Below, in pieces: positions 32,973 to 43,050 of a stretch of DNA of 64,000 bases. The notes under the pieces are model-generated. The model had not been told where the DNA came from. It worked only from the letters and a program-made list of their open reading frames with translations, and ran no database searches. Within the stretch, counting starts at the first letter, position 1, and each line of letters starts with the position of its first letter. The stretch is from Paenibacillus sp. 32352 (GTDB taxonomy: Bacteria > Bacillota > Bacilli > Paenibacillales > NBRC-103111). The stretch is from the NCBI RefSeq assembly GCF_002042965.1, contig NZ_MZNT01000001.1:930001-994000 (forward strand), read 5' to 3'. A program made the translations under genes and the position numbers.

Positions 32973-34484
32973 ATGAACAGAAGACATCAGAAGACACTTG
33001 TCAAAACAGGAGCTTTGCTCGCATCCGTGACTCTGGCTCTGACCGCCTGCGGCGGGAATAATCAAGGAGCTTCTCAAGGCGGCGAAGCAGGGGGCAATCA
33101 AGGTCCGTACCAACTGACGATGATGCTGCCGAGCTACAATCCGGAGACTATGCCTGCGGACAGCTCGGTTTTAAAGCTGCTTGAGGAGAAGACGAATACG
33201 AAGCTTACGGTATCCTGGGTGCCTTCCTCGTCCTACACTGATAAATTAAGCGCCACCGTGGCTTCCGGCGAATTGCCGAAGACCTTTGTAGCGCTGGAGC
33301 CGAAGGCTTCCTTCATCGTGAATGCCGCCCGTACCGGTATGTTCTGGGAGGTCGGACCTTACTTGAAAAGCTATCCGAATCTGAGTAAGATGTCGGATAT
33401 CGTTCTGAAGAACGTATCGATTGACGGCAAAATTTACGGCGTGTATCGTGAACGGGATCTGGCCCGCTTCGGTTTGATGATCCGCCAGGATTGGTTAAAT
33501 AACTTGGGCTTGCAGCAGCCGAAAAATATGGATGAGCTGTATACGGTTCTGAAAGCCTTTACGACAGGGGATCCGGATAAGAACGGAAAACAGGATACCA
33601 TCGGGCTTGCCGTAGGGATGCAAGGGGGAGTTATCGCCGGTTTTAAAGACATCCTGACCTATATGGGCGGCCCGAACGAATGGGAACTGAAGGACGGCAA
33701 GCTCATTCCGGCTCATATGACGGATGCCTATATGGACACCATGAAGTTCTACAAAAAATTGTATGACGAAAAGATCATCAATCAGGATTTTGCGCTCATC
33801 CCGGACGGCAGGGCCGTTATGAATAAAGGTCAGGCCGGGCTATGGATCGATAATATGCTGGACGGCCAAAATATCGAAAATAACATCAAGAAGGTTGATC
33901 CTAATGCCAAAATCAATCTAATCAACCGCATCTCCGGTCCGAAAGGCGAGAGAACCCGTGCCGGTGCCGGATACCTGGGCATGTATATGATTCCTAAGAC
34001 GAGCGTGAAGACGGAAGCTGAGCTTAAGCAAATTTTGGCTTATTTTGATAAGGTTTCCGAAAAGGATATTCAGAACCTGATGAAGTATGGTATCGAAGGA
34101 AAGCAATACACGGTCGAGAACGGCCAATACAAGCAAAATACCGATGCGAAAATAAAGGCCGAAATCACAGACGGCAATCAGTTTATGATCCTGCAAAACG
34201 AAGTTATCAACTATGGAAACGAGTTGGAGAAGCTCAGTACCAAGCTGTTCCAGGATAACGCTACCTTCGCTCTGGCCAACCCTGCAGCGCCGTTTATCTC
34301 CAACACCGAGGTCGAAAAGGGCAAGGAGCTCTCCAAAATCATTCAGGATGCCACGGTAAAATTCATCATGGGTGCATTGACGGAAGCGGATTGGAAACAG
34401 GCGGTTGATAAATGGCTGCAAAGTGGCGGAAGCAAGGTCATTGAGGAAATCAATGCTGAATACGCCAAGGTTGCGAAGCCATAA
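32973..34484 (+). CDS. Extracellular solute-binding lipoprotein of the sugar importer
   Basis: The 503-residue protein has a lipoprotein signal ending LTAC (Cys about 26), a Gly/Gln-rich linker and a LipO/YtcQ-like binding fold: LTMMLPSYNPETMPADSSVL, the DKNGKQDTIGLAV calcium-loop-like stretch and GAGYLGMYMIP. It captures an oligosaccharide outside the cell for the two preceding permeases; its length of about 500 is usual for this subfamily. It closes the operon and is followed by two hairpins. The AraC-type gene on the opposite strand probably regulates the operon. Confidence 0.93.
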   Translation: MNRRHQKTLVKTGALLASVTLALTACGGNNQGASQGGEAGGNQGPYQLTMMLPSYNPETMPADSSVLKLLEEKTNTKLTVSWVPSSSYTDKLSATVASGELPKTFVALEPKASFIVNAARTGMFWEVGPYLKSYPNLSKMSDIVLKNVSIDGKIYGVYRERDLARFGLMIRQDWLNNLGLQQPKNMDELYTVLKAFTTGDPDKNGKQDTIGLAVGMQGGVIAGFKDILTYMGGPNEWELKDGKLIPAHMTDAYMDTMKFYKKLYDEKIINQDFALIPDGRAVMNKGQAGLWIDNMLDGQNIENNIKKVDPNAKINLINRISGPKGERTRAGAGYLGMYMIPKTSVKTEAELKQILAYFDKVSEKDIQNLMKYGIEGKQYTVENGQYKQNTDAKIKAEITDGNQFMILQNEVINYGNELEKLSTKLFQDNATFALANPAAPFISNTEVEKGKELSKIIQDATVKFIMGALTEADWKQAVDKWLQSGGSKVIEEINAEYAKVAKP

Positions 34485-34499
34485 GGCTTGATAATAAAT

Positions 34500-34550
34500 A
34501 GACAGGCAGAAGAGGGTTCCGTTCTCGCGGTCCTTCTTTTCTGCCTGTCT
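34500..34550. terminator. Hairpin after the binding-protein gene
   Basis: AGACAGGCAGA (34500-34510) pairs exactly with TCTGCCTGTCT (34540-34550). No clear T run follows, so it may work with the next hairpin. Confidence 0.5.
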
Positions 34551-34580
34551 AACTTAAATGAGGATCCCTGAAAGGGACTC

Positions 34581-34634
34581 GCCCCCCCATAAAGTGGACA
34601 GCATGGTCTGTTGACTAAATGGGGGCTTTTTTTT
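34581..34634 (+). terminator. Terminator between the converging ABC and AraC-type genes
   Basis: GCCCCCCCAT (34581-34590) pairs with ATGGGGGC (34619-34626), followed by TTTTTTTT (34627-34634). It overlaps the last bases of the minus-strand AraC-type gene. Confidence 0.8.
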
Positions 34635-36909
34635 CCTCTTCCCGGTACTGTCCCGGTGTCATACCTACGATTTTTCGAAAGGAGCGGATAAAGTTTGCTG
34701 AGTTGTTGTACTGTAACCGCTCTGCGATCTCAACAATCTTCAAATCGGACTCCTTCAGCCATTTCTTGGCCATATCAATCCGATACTGCGCTAAATATTC
34801 TCCAAAATTAACCCCTGCCTCCTGACGGAAAACACGGCTCACGTAATGGGGATGGTAGTTAATGCGGGAAGCGCATTTTTCCAGCGTCAGTTCCGAATCA
34901 AATTCCCGCTGAATCATATCGATGACGGCTTCCGATATATGCTTGAACTGGGACTCCCGGCGGTTGCCGAGCTCTTGGATGTAAGGAAGGACGAACCTCG
35001 TCCAGAACCAGTCCTCCATCTCCTTGACATTTCGAAGCTTAAATAGAGCTGGGAACAAGGAGGCTTCATCCTCTGCAACCCGGTCCATGGGAATGGAAAG
35101 CTCCTGACCGAATTTGAGCAGGTCGACAAGAAATCGCAGCAGTGACAGCTGATAGCTCTGATGCTGCGTATGAGGCCGGAACAGCTCTCCGATAAAATGC
35201 TTCAAGGCTAGCTCCGACTGCTGCGGATCCCCCGCCCGAATCGCATCGAATAAGGCCTGCTCCCCTTCGTGAGGAAACCAGTACAGATTGCTCTTCTGCG
35301 GCTGTACATCTTCAATAAACAGAATCGATTCTTGCCCCAGTCCTGCCCTATATTTCAAAGAGGTCATAGCTTCATGCAGTGCCTGCTGGGTTTCTGAGAA
35401 CGAATGGAAGGTACGGCTGATTCCTATGCTTATTTTGATCCCCAAATATTGAACAACCGCTTTCTGGATCTCATCGGACAGAGCGAAAATCTGTTCTTTA
35501 AAGTCCTGCCCTTCCTCGGAGGAACCGATCAGGGTCACTTGAAAGTCCGAGGTGACAACCGGCACCAGTCTTTGCTCTGCGAGTACAAGCTCACCGACGA
35601 TATTATTGATGGCAAACATGAGTAAATCCCGGTTCGTCTCTTCATACCTCGTATCCTTCAGCGTGTCGATTTGGATGGCGAGTATGCACATGGAGGACCA
35701 TGGCTCGTCCAAACCGTACAAGCCTAATTTTTCTTCAAATTCGGCCGGACGAATGGTCCCGTTAAACAATTTCTGCACGAAAAATTCCTTCAGCTGAACC
35801 TGCTGTCCTTTGAGTTCATTCATGATCAAGGACTGATTTCTGATCAAATAGTCGACCCGTTCTCCGATAACATGAAGCTCGCCGTTTGAATGTGCTGCAT
35901 CCTTCCCTCCGTCGGCTGCGGAAGGAATGCCGACAAGAGTGGTATAAATGGATTGAATGGGGCTGTACATCCTCTTGGAACCTATCCATGCGAGAATCAG
36001 CGTAACGACAAGTATGGCCATACATACGAGCAATGTCATCCAACCAATCACTTTATTTTGTCCGTTTACTTGCTCGTTCGAGGCTAAGGAGACATAGCTC
36101 CAGCCGTTGTATGAGGATTTCCGGTAGGTTACCGTCACTGCCTCGCCATCTATCTCATCCGTATATTGGCCAAGGGCATTGTTCGCTTCGAAAAGAGGCT
36201 TCAGATAAGGCTGGTTCGACATATTGCTTCGCAGCTTCGAACGGTCTTGATGATCTATGATCCGGAACTTTTGATCCAGAATAAACGAGCTGCCGAATTT
36301 GTCATTCTGATCCGGCGCAAATTCCTTCATCACATCGGAGGAAAGCACGACGCAAATGATCCCTTTCGGATTGACGGAGTTGAAGGGATATTTCTTGACA
36401 AAGTAGATCCTTTGGGAGGAGGATGCTGAGTCATCCGTTCCGCTTGCCCAGAAAGACCCGGCCGCTTCTTGGGAGAATGCCAGAAGCTGAGGCTTAAAGT
36501 CCGGTGAGCTGTATTCGTTAACCCCGGTGCTTGAGACCATCCAGTCCTTGCTCAGACTGAGCAGAAATACATCCTTGATGCCAAGCTCATAGGTTTGAAT
36601 TTGGGAAATGCCTTTAAACAGCTCGTGTACCATTTCGAAATCATGGTTGGATATATCTTTATCGAAGGCGTTGGTAACGGTAGGGGACTGCAGCAGCTGC
36701 GTCGCTGAGTTATCAATTGTCCTAAGCGTTTGCTCGACACGCATCTGCATTTGCTGCAAAAGCTGTTTATTTCCCTCGTTTACCTTCTCCTGTACAGTTC
36801 GGGATGAATTGTAATACGCAAAGGTGCCCAGCACAATGACGGGCAGGGTGCCGATCAAGATGGAAAATAACATCAGCTTCAATAAATAGGAAGGGGATCG
36901 GAATTTCAT
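34615..36909 (-). CDS. Membrane-bound AraC-type regulator with extracellular sensor domain
   Basis: The 764-residue protein has one membrane helix near the N-terminus (LMLFSILIGTLPVIVLGTFA, about 13-32), an extracellular Cache-like sensor (about 35-290), a second helix (VIGWMTLLVCMAILVVTLIL, about 295-315), a cytoplasmic linker, and an AraC HTH pair at the C-terminus (LTLEKCASRINYHPHYVSRV and LKIVEIAERLQYNNSANFIR, ending MTPGQYREEEK). It combines sensor and regulator in one chain and probably senses the sugar taken up by the adjoining importer. ATG 36909 has GGAGG five bases upstream; the frame extends to 37059 without a ribosome binding site. Confidence 0.9.
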   Translation of the reverse strand: MKFRSPSYLLKLMLFSILIGTLPVIVLGTFAYYNSSRTVQEKVNEGNKQLLQQMQMRVEQTLRTIDNSATQLLQSPTVTNAFDKDISNHDFEMVHELFKGISQIQTYELGIKDVFLLSLSKDWMVSSTGVNEYSSPDFKPQLLAFSQEAAGSFWASGTDDSASSSQRIYFVKKYPFNSVNPKGIICVVLSSDVMKEFAPDQNDKFGSSFILDQKFRIIDHQDRSKLRSNMSNQPYLKPLFEANNALGQYTDEIDGEAVTVTYRKSSYNGWSYVSLASNEQVNGQNKVIGWMTLLVCMAILVVTLILAWIGSKRMYSPIQSIYTTLVGIPSAADGGKDAAHSNGELHVIGERVDYLIRNQSLIMNELKGQQVQLKEFFVQKLFNGTIRPAEFEEKLGLYGLDEPWSSMCILAIQIDTLKDTRYEETNRDLLMFAINNIVGELVLAEQRLVPVVTSDFQVTLIGSSEEGQDFKEQIFALSDEIQKAVVQYLGIKISIGISRTFHSFSETQQALHEAMTSLKYRAGLGQESILFIEDVQPQKSNLYWFPHEGEQALFDAIRAGDPQQSELALKHFIGELFRPHTQHQSYQLSLLRFLVDLLKFGQELSIPMDRVAEDEASLFPALFKLRNVKEMEDWFWTRFVLPYIQELGNRRESQFKHISEAVIDMIQREFDSELTLEKCASRINYHPHYVSRVFRQEAGVNFGEYLAQYRIDMAKKWLKESDLKIVEIAERLQYNNSANFIRSFRKIVGMTPGQYREEEKKAPI

Positions 36910-37173
36910 TAGGGCCTCCAGGTGGTCGTTCATACATAACATATTAATTTTACATGAAGACCCTGTATTTAGCCATACATTCGAAAGAGATGGGGCCGTT
37001 CTATGGAAAAAGGATTCCCGGCCGCTTCCCGGTTTCCTTCCTAATTTTATCCCAAGCATCTCCCGGGCCGTGTCTCATGAAATAGGAGCGCTCGCGTTGT
37101 ATGCTGGATTCAGGAAGCAAATTCCACAGTATCGGGATTTATAACCTGTTTATGAAAAGGAGAACGAAAGAGA

Positions 37174-39057
37174 ATGATTAGAAGAAAACAAGTATCGGTA
37201 ATTTCACTTTTACTGGCAGGCTGCTTGGCGTTCGGCGGCACAGCCGGCGCTTTTGGCGAGACACCGCCTGCAGGTGTGCAGATTAAGGAATTCAGCTTGC
37301 TCGATACAGCGTCGGATGTTGTCGGTTCGGCAGATTTTACACCGGAGGGCAAGAAGGACGGACACTTCAAGCTGCAGCTGAAGCTTGCTCAGAAGACCGT
37401 TATTCGTTCCGTCGTATTGCGTTCAACGGATGCTTACGGGAAGGACAATGATCAAGGGGTATGGCGAACCAACCGTGTAACTACCGGATGGCTGCTCGGT
37501 ATCGTGCAGGACACAACAGTTACAACGGCAAGCGGTACAACCCATGAAAGCATCGTCGTCAACCCGGGTTTTCGCAAGGATGTGAAAGAGCCTGTCGGAG
37601 AATTTGAGGGGGATCTTACCTTCGATTTATATGCGAGCGATAACGGAACAATCAAGGAGACACAGTACTACGTGCTAGAGATAGAAACACCGCAGGGCAC
37701 AGTTGTCTCCAAGCCGATCCGTTTTAAAAAGCCTATGGTTTCGGAGGGGACACCGGCGACTGTGCCAAGCCCGTCACCTTCAACTGGCCCGAATCCGACA
37801 CCTGGCCCAACACCGGCTCCGTTACCGAATCCAGTGCCGACAACTGACCCAACGCCTGCTCCGGCCCCCGTTCCTGCAGATGGATCGAAGGATATTGCCA
37901 TCCAAGTGTTTTTCAAAGGAACCGAGCTTCATTTTGACGATGCGCAGCCGATAGTGAAAGATGGGCGAACACTCGTTCCATTCCGGCTGTTGTTTGAAAC
38001 ATTAGGCTTTACGGTGAAATGGGTGGAAGAAGGAGCTGCCCGGAAAGCGATCGGAACCAAAGACGGACTCTCCATTGAATTGACGATTCATAGTACGAAT
38101 GCGATCGTAAATGGAAAAGCGGTCACTCTAGACGTACCTGCACAAATCATTGACGGTCGCACCATGGTGCCTTTACGCTTCGTTTCGGAGAGCAGCGGCT
38201 ACCGGGTCGCTTTCTCCAGCAGCGCCAATGTGTGGACGGTTCGGATTGAGGAAGCCAGCCCGGGCACGGATTCGGCACCAACACCAACACCAACACCAGC
38301 ACCGGAGCCTGAGCCGACTCCAGCACCAGTCCCAACCCCGGTAACGGAACCTGCACCGCCCCCGACTCCTGTACCCTCTGCAGGGGAAGTTGAGCCCTAT
38401 GTTGTGAAAGGCTACCTGCTTAACAAGCAGGGGAATCCAATCGCAGGAGCTGAGATCAATGCAGATAACCAATTGTTCTACGACAGCAGCTTGGGAGCGG
38501 TGACCGATGAGAACGGATATTATCGGATTGAAATGCCCCAACTTCCTACGACCTGGATTATGTCCGCAAAATTTTCCCGTGAATATAACGGCAAGGAGCA
38601 GAAGTTTTATTTAAGGTCTGACGTCGATCAACCATTCGCCGGAAGTACAGGTGCGGTTCGCAATTTTACCTTGAAGGATGTTGTGGGACATATTGAAATC
38701 CATCCCGATTTTTGGTCGTTTGACGATAGCTTGCCGCAATTCCAAATGAACGACTTGGAGGTTACCCTTACGCCGGTAGGACCATTATTTGACGGAAGTG
38801 CCGGCAAAACGATTACGACACGTGCCGATGTACTGCCGACAGGCGGCCACGGAGTGGATAAAATACCGCTCGGCCGGTACAAAATTTCCGCCACATGGAA
38901 GCCGGAGGGCCATGCTCCAATGCCCATGCTGCTGCGAGTTACAGGGACTAGTAAATATATCCAGTCTCCCGAGTTCGATTTCCATAATCCGTTGGGGACA
39001 CTATCCATCTTCCTAAACCAGTTGGATGTGAAGCTCGACAACCAAAACGGAAAATAA
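37174..39057 (+). CDS. Secreted protein with copper-amine-oxidase-like stalk domain and carboxypeptidase-regulatory-like domain
   Basis: The 627-residue protein has a signal peptide (ISLLLAGCLAFGGTAGAFG). A first beta domain (about 30-190) is unknown to me. A Pro/Thr-rich linker (about 195-235) leads to a copper amine oxidase N-terminal-like 'stalk' domain (about 240-360; VKDGRTLVPFRLLFETLGF and IDGRTMVPLRFVSESSGY), a second Pro-rich linker, and a carboxypeptidase regulatory-like domain (about 410-480; KGYLLNKQGNPIAGAEINAD). The stalk domain is common in Paenibacillus surface proteins and carries no copper chemistry. Function unknown; a wall or carbohydrate-binding role is plausible. AAGGAG precedes the ATG. 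Confidence 0.8.
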   Translation: MIRRKQVSVISLLLAGCLAFGGTAGAFGETPPAGVQIKEFSLLDTASDVVGSADFTPEGKKDGHFKLQLKLAQKTVIRSVVLRSTDAYGKDNDQGVWRTNRVTTGWLLGIVQDTTVTTASGTTHESIVVNPGFRKDVKEPVGEFEGDLTFDLYASDNGTIKETQYYVLEIETPQGTVVSKPIRFKKPMVSEGTPATVPSPSPSTGPNPTPGPTPAPLPNPVPTTDPTPAPAPVPADGSKDIAIQVFFKGTELHFDDAQPIVKDGRTLVPFRLLFETLGFTVKWVEEGAARKAIGTKDGLSIELTIHSTNAIVNGKAVTLDVPAQIIDGRTMVPLRFVSESSGYRVAFSSSANVWTVRIEEASPGTDSAPTPTPTPAPEPEPTPAPVPTPVTEPAPPPTPVPSAGEVEPYVVKGYLLNKQGNPIAGAEINADNQLFYDSSLGAVTDENGYYRIEMPQLPTTWIMSAKFSREYNGKEQKFYLRSDVDQPFAGSTGAVRNFTLKDVVGHIEIHPDFWSFDDSLPQFQMNDLEVTLTPVGPLFDGSAGKTITTRADVLPTGGHGVDKIPLGRYKISATWKPEGHAPMPMLLRVTGTSKYIQSPEFDFHNPLGTLSIFLNQLDVKLDNQNGK

Positions 39058-39465
39058 CATCAAGGTATGCACAGCCTCTCTGACAAGGGAGGCTTAAGCT
39101 GCTTTTTGAATACAGCACTATGAGTATTTAATAATGAGACAGGCTCGTGTCATTGCTAGCACGGGCTTTTTGACATGCGCTTCGAAACCGAGACTCCGCT
39201 CTGTGGAGTTATCTCGCCTTATTCAACAGAACAATCCAGAACAAGAAATCACAATTGAAGACATAGGAGGGACAGCTTTTACAAGGTATGATCAAGGTAA
39301 CCGCTTACAGGATGGAATGGCTTTTTCAACGGTGAAGAAATATCTCCCATTATTACCGATGAATGGAGTTTCTGCCTAGAAATTTTGAAATAGAGCTCCT
39401 TGTGTTGAAGTATGATACTATATCCGTGAGACTCGCAAACAATCTATAAGAATGAGGAAGCAATC
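39058..39465. other. Intergenic gap with a weak hairpin
   Basis: AGCCTC (39072-39077) and GAGGCT (39089-39094) form a small hairpin shortly before a T5 run. An 81-codon open frame (39134-39379) has no ribosome binding site or family I know, and I do not call it a gene. The kinase gene's leader lies at the end. Confidence 0.4.
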
Positions 39466-41349
39466 ATGCGCAAATGGGCAAGCCCGGTATCAAGACGCAA
39501 ACATATTCTGACCTTGGCTAGTCTCCGAATGGAAAGCAAGCTGATCTTGATTTTTATTGTGCTCATTATGATTCCAATAGCCTTGCTGCAATACGTGACC
39601 AATAGAAATTTTAACCAATCGCTCCAGGATAACACCCAAGCATATGTCATGGAGGTGTCCACGGAGATGATGCATCGGCTCGACGAGTACATTAAGGATA
39701 TAGAGCAGTTGTCGACGATCCCCGCCTACGTGACAGAAATTAAGGAGAATTTGGAGCTGTCCAATCAATATTACGAAACCGAGCGTCTGCGCAGCCAAAC
39801 GGGACTCAAGCAGCCGCTGCCTTTGAACCCCATTACGCCGACTTCAGTTGAAATCAGGCAGAAAGTGGAATCGAGCATCAATTTTCTGAACAATATAAAG
39901 GAAGAAACGACATCCGTATATCTTTTCGATAAATATGGAAATGCCTACTATCGTTATAAGAATGGCTATCGGACGGACATCAATACCCGGTATCCGGATT
40001 GGAAAAGAGCCGTCGAACAGCAAAAAGGAATTCCTGCATTAATAGGAACGGAAGAAATTATTAGCAACACCAAAGGGCGAAGCTATGTTTTTTCGGTGGT
40101 TCGGGAAGTGTTCAATGACGCCTATCAGTCGATCGGATTAATAGTCGTGGATGCAAACATGAGTACCATTGAGCGGTTCGTAAGCAGCCTGGACAAGGTC
40201 ACAAGAGGCAAAACCTATATCATGGACCCCAATAATCTGGTTATTTATGATAGCGATCGTGCTTACATCACCCGCCAAATTCCGGATTCCCAATGGCTGC
40301 AAAAGGCTAGCGGTCAGCAAGGAAGCTTCGTGGATGACGTTAACGGGGTGCAGTCGCTCGTGGTGTATGTCGCCTCGGAGCGGACACAATGGAAAATGGT
40401 CATCACCGTGCCCTTGAAGGAATTAACGAAGGATGTACAGCGAAATCAAAAGCTGGCCTTTTATCCTACGATTGTTACCGTTGGCTTAGCATTAACCGCT
40501 TCCATTTTCTTATCATTCGCCGTGACGCGTTCGCTGCGTAAGCTGATTAATTTAATGAAAGTGGTCCAGCAAGGGAAATTGGAGGTCAGATACCCGATCA
40601 CGGTTGACGATGAGATTGGACGGCTTGGCCATCAATTTAACCGGATGCTGGAGCGGATTCAGGATTTAATCCATGAAAATCAGGTGATCGGAGAGCGGAA
40701 AAGAGAAGCGGAGCTGGATGCGCTTCAATCCCAGATCAATCCGCATTTTATCTATAATACGCTGGAATCGATTCGAATGACGGCCGAGATCAACGACGAT
40801 GAGGAAGTTGCCGATATGACGGAAATACTCGGCAAGCTGCTTCGCTACAGCATCTCCATGGGCAAAGAATTTGTAACCCTGGAGGAGGAGCTGGATCACT
40901 TAAGAAATTATATGAAGCTGCAGGAGTACCGGTATCCGGATCAATTCCGGCTCCACATTGATCCTTATGAGGATTACAGCAGCCTTCCGATGCTGAAATT
41001 GGTGCTACAGCCCATCGTAGAGAATGCCGTATTCCATGGAAAGGACGCTTCGAAGCCGATTATGATGCTTCGGGTATCCTTTCAAGTTACCGGCTCCGAT
41101 ATAGTCATCCTGATCAGGGATAACGGGTTGGGAATGGAGCCGGAGGTGTTGCATAACCTGCGGGTTTCACTGATGAATCCCGCGGCAGCAGGTCGAGACA
41201 AGAATAAGCGCAGTATCGGCCTTCGCAACGTGAATGAACGGCTGAAGCTGTATTATGGAGAGCATTACGGGCTAGAAGTCGATAGTATGCCCGGTATAGG
41301 TACGGAAGTGCGCCTAAGGGTTCGAAGCTTGGAAGGAAAGGAACGTTAG
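39466..41349 (+). CDS. Sensor histidine kinase, YesM type
   Basis: The 627-residue kinase has an N-terminal helix (LILIFIVLIMIPIALLQYVT, about 25-44), a Cache-type extracellular sensor (about 50-320), a second helix (near 330-350), a HAMP linker (VVQQGKLEVRYPITVDDEIG) and the His_kinase/HATPase pair: SQINPHFIYNTLESIRMTAE with the phosphorylated His (about 428), then VLQPIVENAVFHG and IRDNGLGM for ATP binding. It ends one base before the response regulator gene. Kinases of this class sense sugars, often with the help of a binding protein, and activate nearby ABC importer genes. Confidence 0.95.
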   Translation: MRKWASPVSRRKHILTLASLRMESKLILIFIVLIMIPIALLQYVTNRNFNQSLQDNTQAYVMEVSTEMMHRLDEYIKDIEQLSTIPAYVTEIKENLELSNQYYETERLRSQTGLKQPLPLNPITPTSVEIRQKVESSINFLNNIKEETTSVYLFDKYGNAYYRYKNGYRTDINTRYPDWKRAVEQQKGIPALIGTEEIISNTKGRSYVFSVVREVFNDAYQSIGLIVVDANMSTIERFVSSLDKVTRGKTYIMDPNNLVIYDSDRAYITRQIPDSQWLQKASGQQGSFVDDVNGVQSLVVYVASERTQWKMVITVPLKELTKDVQRNQKLAFYPTIVTVGLALTASIFLSFAVTRSLRKLINLMKVVQQGKLEVRYPITVDDEIGRLGHQFNRMLERIQDLIHENQVIGERKREAELDALQSQINPHFIYNTLESIRMTAEINDDEEVADMTEILGKLLRYSISMGKEFVTLEEELDHLRNYMKLQEYRYPDQFRLHIDPYEDYSSLPMLKLVLQPIVENAVFHGKDASKPIMMLRVSFQVTGSDIVILIRDNGLGMEPEVLHNLRVSLMNPAAAGRDKNKRSIGLRNVNERLKLYYGEHYGLEVDSMPGIGTEVRLRVRSLEGKER

Positions 41350-41350
41350 T

Positions 41351-42874
41351 ATGCTCAAAATAGCGATAGTAGATGATGAAGAACGTATTCGTTTGGGATT
41401 AAGCAAAATCATTAGGAAAGCCAGCGCCCAGTATGAAGTCGTCGGCTCATACACGAATGGCATGGAGGCGCTGCAGGCTTTGACGGATCTGGAGGTCCAT
41501 GTCGTGATCACGGATATCCAGATGCCCGCACTGAACGGACTGGAGCTCATTGAGCAGCTCAAAAAAATAAAACCATCGCTTGCTTTCATCGTTTTAAGCG
41601 GCTATAGCGAATTCGAATATGCGCGGCAAGCCTTAAGATTTGGTGTCAGCGAGTATTTGCTTAAGCCGGTGAATAAGCAGGAACTGTACGGCGCCTTGGA
41701 GCGGCTGCACGAAGCGATTCGAACGGAGCAATTACGCCAACAGAACGAGCAGGCGGAATCCTTGAAGAAGCTGTTAGACATACAAGGCTCCGCTGAGGAG
41801 GCGGAGAAAGCCATTCGCCATTTACCTCAGGATTTATTGGCTAAACCTGTCACCGTACTCTGCGTAAAATCCGATCTGCCTATGGCAAGAAAGGCTGTAG
41901 AGACATGGGAGAAGGAACAGTGTGCTTCTTCGTTCTTCAAGGTTCTGATGTTTTCCGAATGGGAGGCCTGCGTTGTCTGCACCCATGAGCCTATGACCGA
42001 GCAGGAACGGTATGAAAAGTCTGCAGGGCTTGCGGAATCGTTAATGAGTCGGCTTAGCGGTATTTTATCCGCGGGAATCGGACCTGCCGTTTCGGATTGC
42101 TTTAAGCTTGGCGATGCCTATCAGGAAGCAATTCGCGCGTGTGATTATGCCATCTATTCTCCATATCGAACACAGACCGTAGGCTCCAAGGATCTTCCCG
42201 CGGCTCCGGCTTCCATAGCCATAGGCAAGCTTGAGAAGAGAATGAAGTCGTCCCTGGACCTGCTGGATATTCATAAAATCCGTGAGGAGCTGCAAGCTGC
42301 CTTTGTGGAGATGGCCCAAATGAAGGCTGAGAAGAAGCGAGTTATCGAAGCCTGCTCGAAATGGATCTACTTCATTCAGCATGAAGTGCCGGAATTCCAT
42401 GAGGCTGCTGCGCTGCACTTCGGCCAGGACCTCGCTGTCGAGACGCTGTTGTTCCGTCATCTTCGCTTTCATGACATTCAGAATCAAATGGTCCGTCTGG
42501 TTACGGAGACACTAACTCTGGTCAAGGATACGCGGGACGGAAGCAAGAGCCGTGTTATCGACAAAATCAAAAGAATCATTGCCGAGCAGTACCGGAACGA
42601 TATTGAGCTGCCCCGGCTTGCAGACCAGGTGTACTTGACGCCAAGCTATTTGAGCAAATATTTCAAGTCGGAAACAGGCCAGACGTTAACCGAGTATTTG
42701 ATCAGCATTCGTATCGAAAAGGCCAAGGAGCTGTTAAAGCATCATGCCGAAATGAAGTCCTACGAGGTGGGGGACCTGGTGGGCTATCCGGATCCCGCCT
42801 ATTTCAACAAGCTGTTTAAACGCATCGTAGGTCTAACGCCAAAAGAATATAAGGATAAGGTTAGATTGCCCTAG
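41351..42874 (+). CDS. Response regulator with AraC-type output, YesN type
   Basis: The 507-residue protein has a receiver domain (1-120; IAIVDDEERIRLGL, phospho-acceptor Asp in VVITDIQMP about 55, Lys in EYLLKPVN), a middle region (about 150-390) with no named domain, and an AraC HTH pair (IELPRLADQVYLTPSYLSKY and YEVGDLVGYPDPAYFNKLFK, ending LTPKEYKDK). Its partner is the kinase encoded one base upstream. The importer genes from 43051 are its most likely targets. The last codons overlap a small hairpin (GCCCTA/TAGGGC, 42868-42883). Confidence 0.95.
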   Translation: MLKIAIVDDEERIRLGLSKIIRKASAQYEVVGSYTNGMEALQALTDLEVHVVITDIQMPALNGLELIEQLKKIKPSLAFIVLSGYSEFEYARQALRFGVSEYLLKPVNKQELYGALERLHEAIRTEQLRQQNEQAESLKKLLDIQGSAEEAEKAIRHLPQDLLAKPVTVLCVKSDLPMARKAVETWEKEQCASSFFKVLMFSEWEACVVCTHEPMTEQERYEKSAGLAESLMSRLSGILSAGIGPAVSDCFKLGDAYQEAIRACDYAIYSPYRTQTVGSKDLPAAPASIAIGKLEKRMKSSLDLLDIHKIREELQAAFVEMAQMKAEKKRVIEACSKWIYFIQHEVPEFHEAAALHFGQDLAVETLLFRHLRFHDIQNQMVRLVTETLTLVKDTRDGSKSRVIDKIKRIIAEQYRNDIELPRLADQVYLTPSYLSKYFKSETGQTLTEYLISIRIEKAKELLKHHAEMKSYEVGDLVGYPDPAYFNKLFKRIVGLTPKEYKDKVRLP

Positions 42875-42945
42875 CGATAGGGCTATTTGCTTGTCCATTT
42901 GATCGTTTTTGTGTAAAAGAAGACAAGAAATACGAATTGAGTACA

Positions 42946-42995
42946 TTTAACAAGCATCCGCGGCTCATTATAATGAATCCATGAAAACGATATCA
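42946..42995 (+). promoter_or_regulatory. Promoter and cre site of the first binding-protein gene
   Basis: TTTAAC (42946-42951), 17 bases, TATAAT (42969-42974). TGAAAACGATATCA (42982-42995) fits the CcpA cre consensus TGNAANCGNWNWCA at every fixed position and lies right after the -10 box, a position where CcpA represses. Confidence 0.7.
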
Positions 42996-43050
42996 AACAG
43001 CCTGCCGGGGTATGCTATGTAAAAAGAGACTAGGAGATTCCTGCTAAAAG

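Noticed and set aside
36910..37053. Longer start of the membrane-bound AraC-type regulator
   Set aside because: The extra 50 residues are polar, lie before the first membrane helix, and have no ribosome binding site, while ATG 36909 follows GGAGG.
37800..38360. Tandem DNA repeat in the stalk-protein gene as a mobile or regulatory repeat
   Set aside because: The repeats (ACACCAACACC-like) encode Pro/Thr linkers in frame and are explained by protein sequence.
39134..39379. 81-codon open frame before the YesM-type kinase gene
   Set aside because: No ribosome binding site, no recognisable motif and a weak hairpin upstream; not enough to call a gene.
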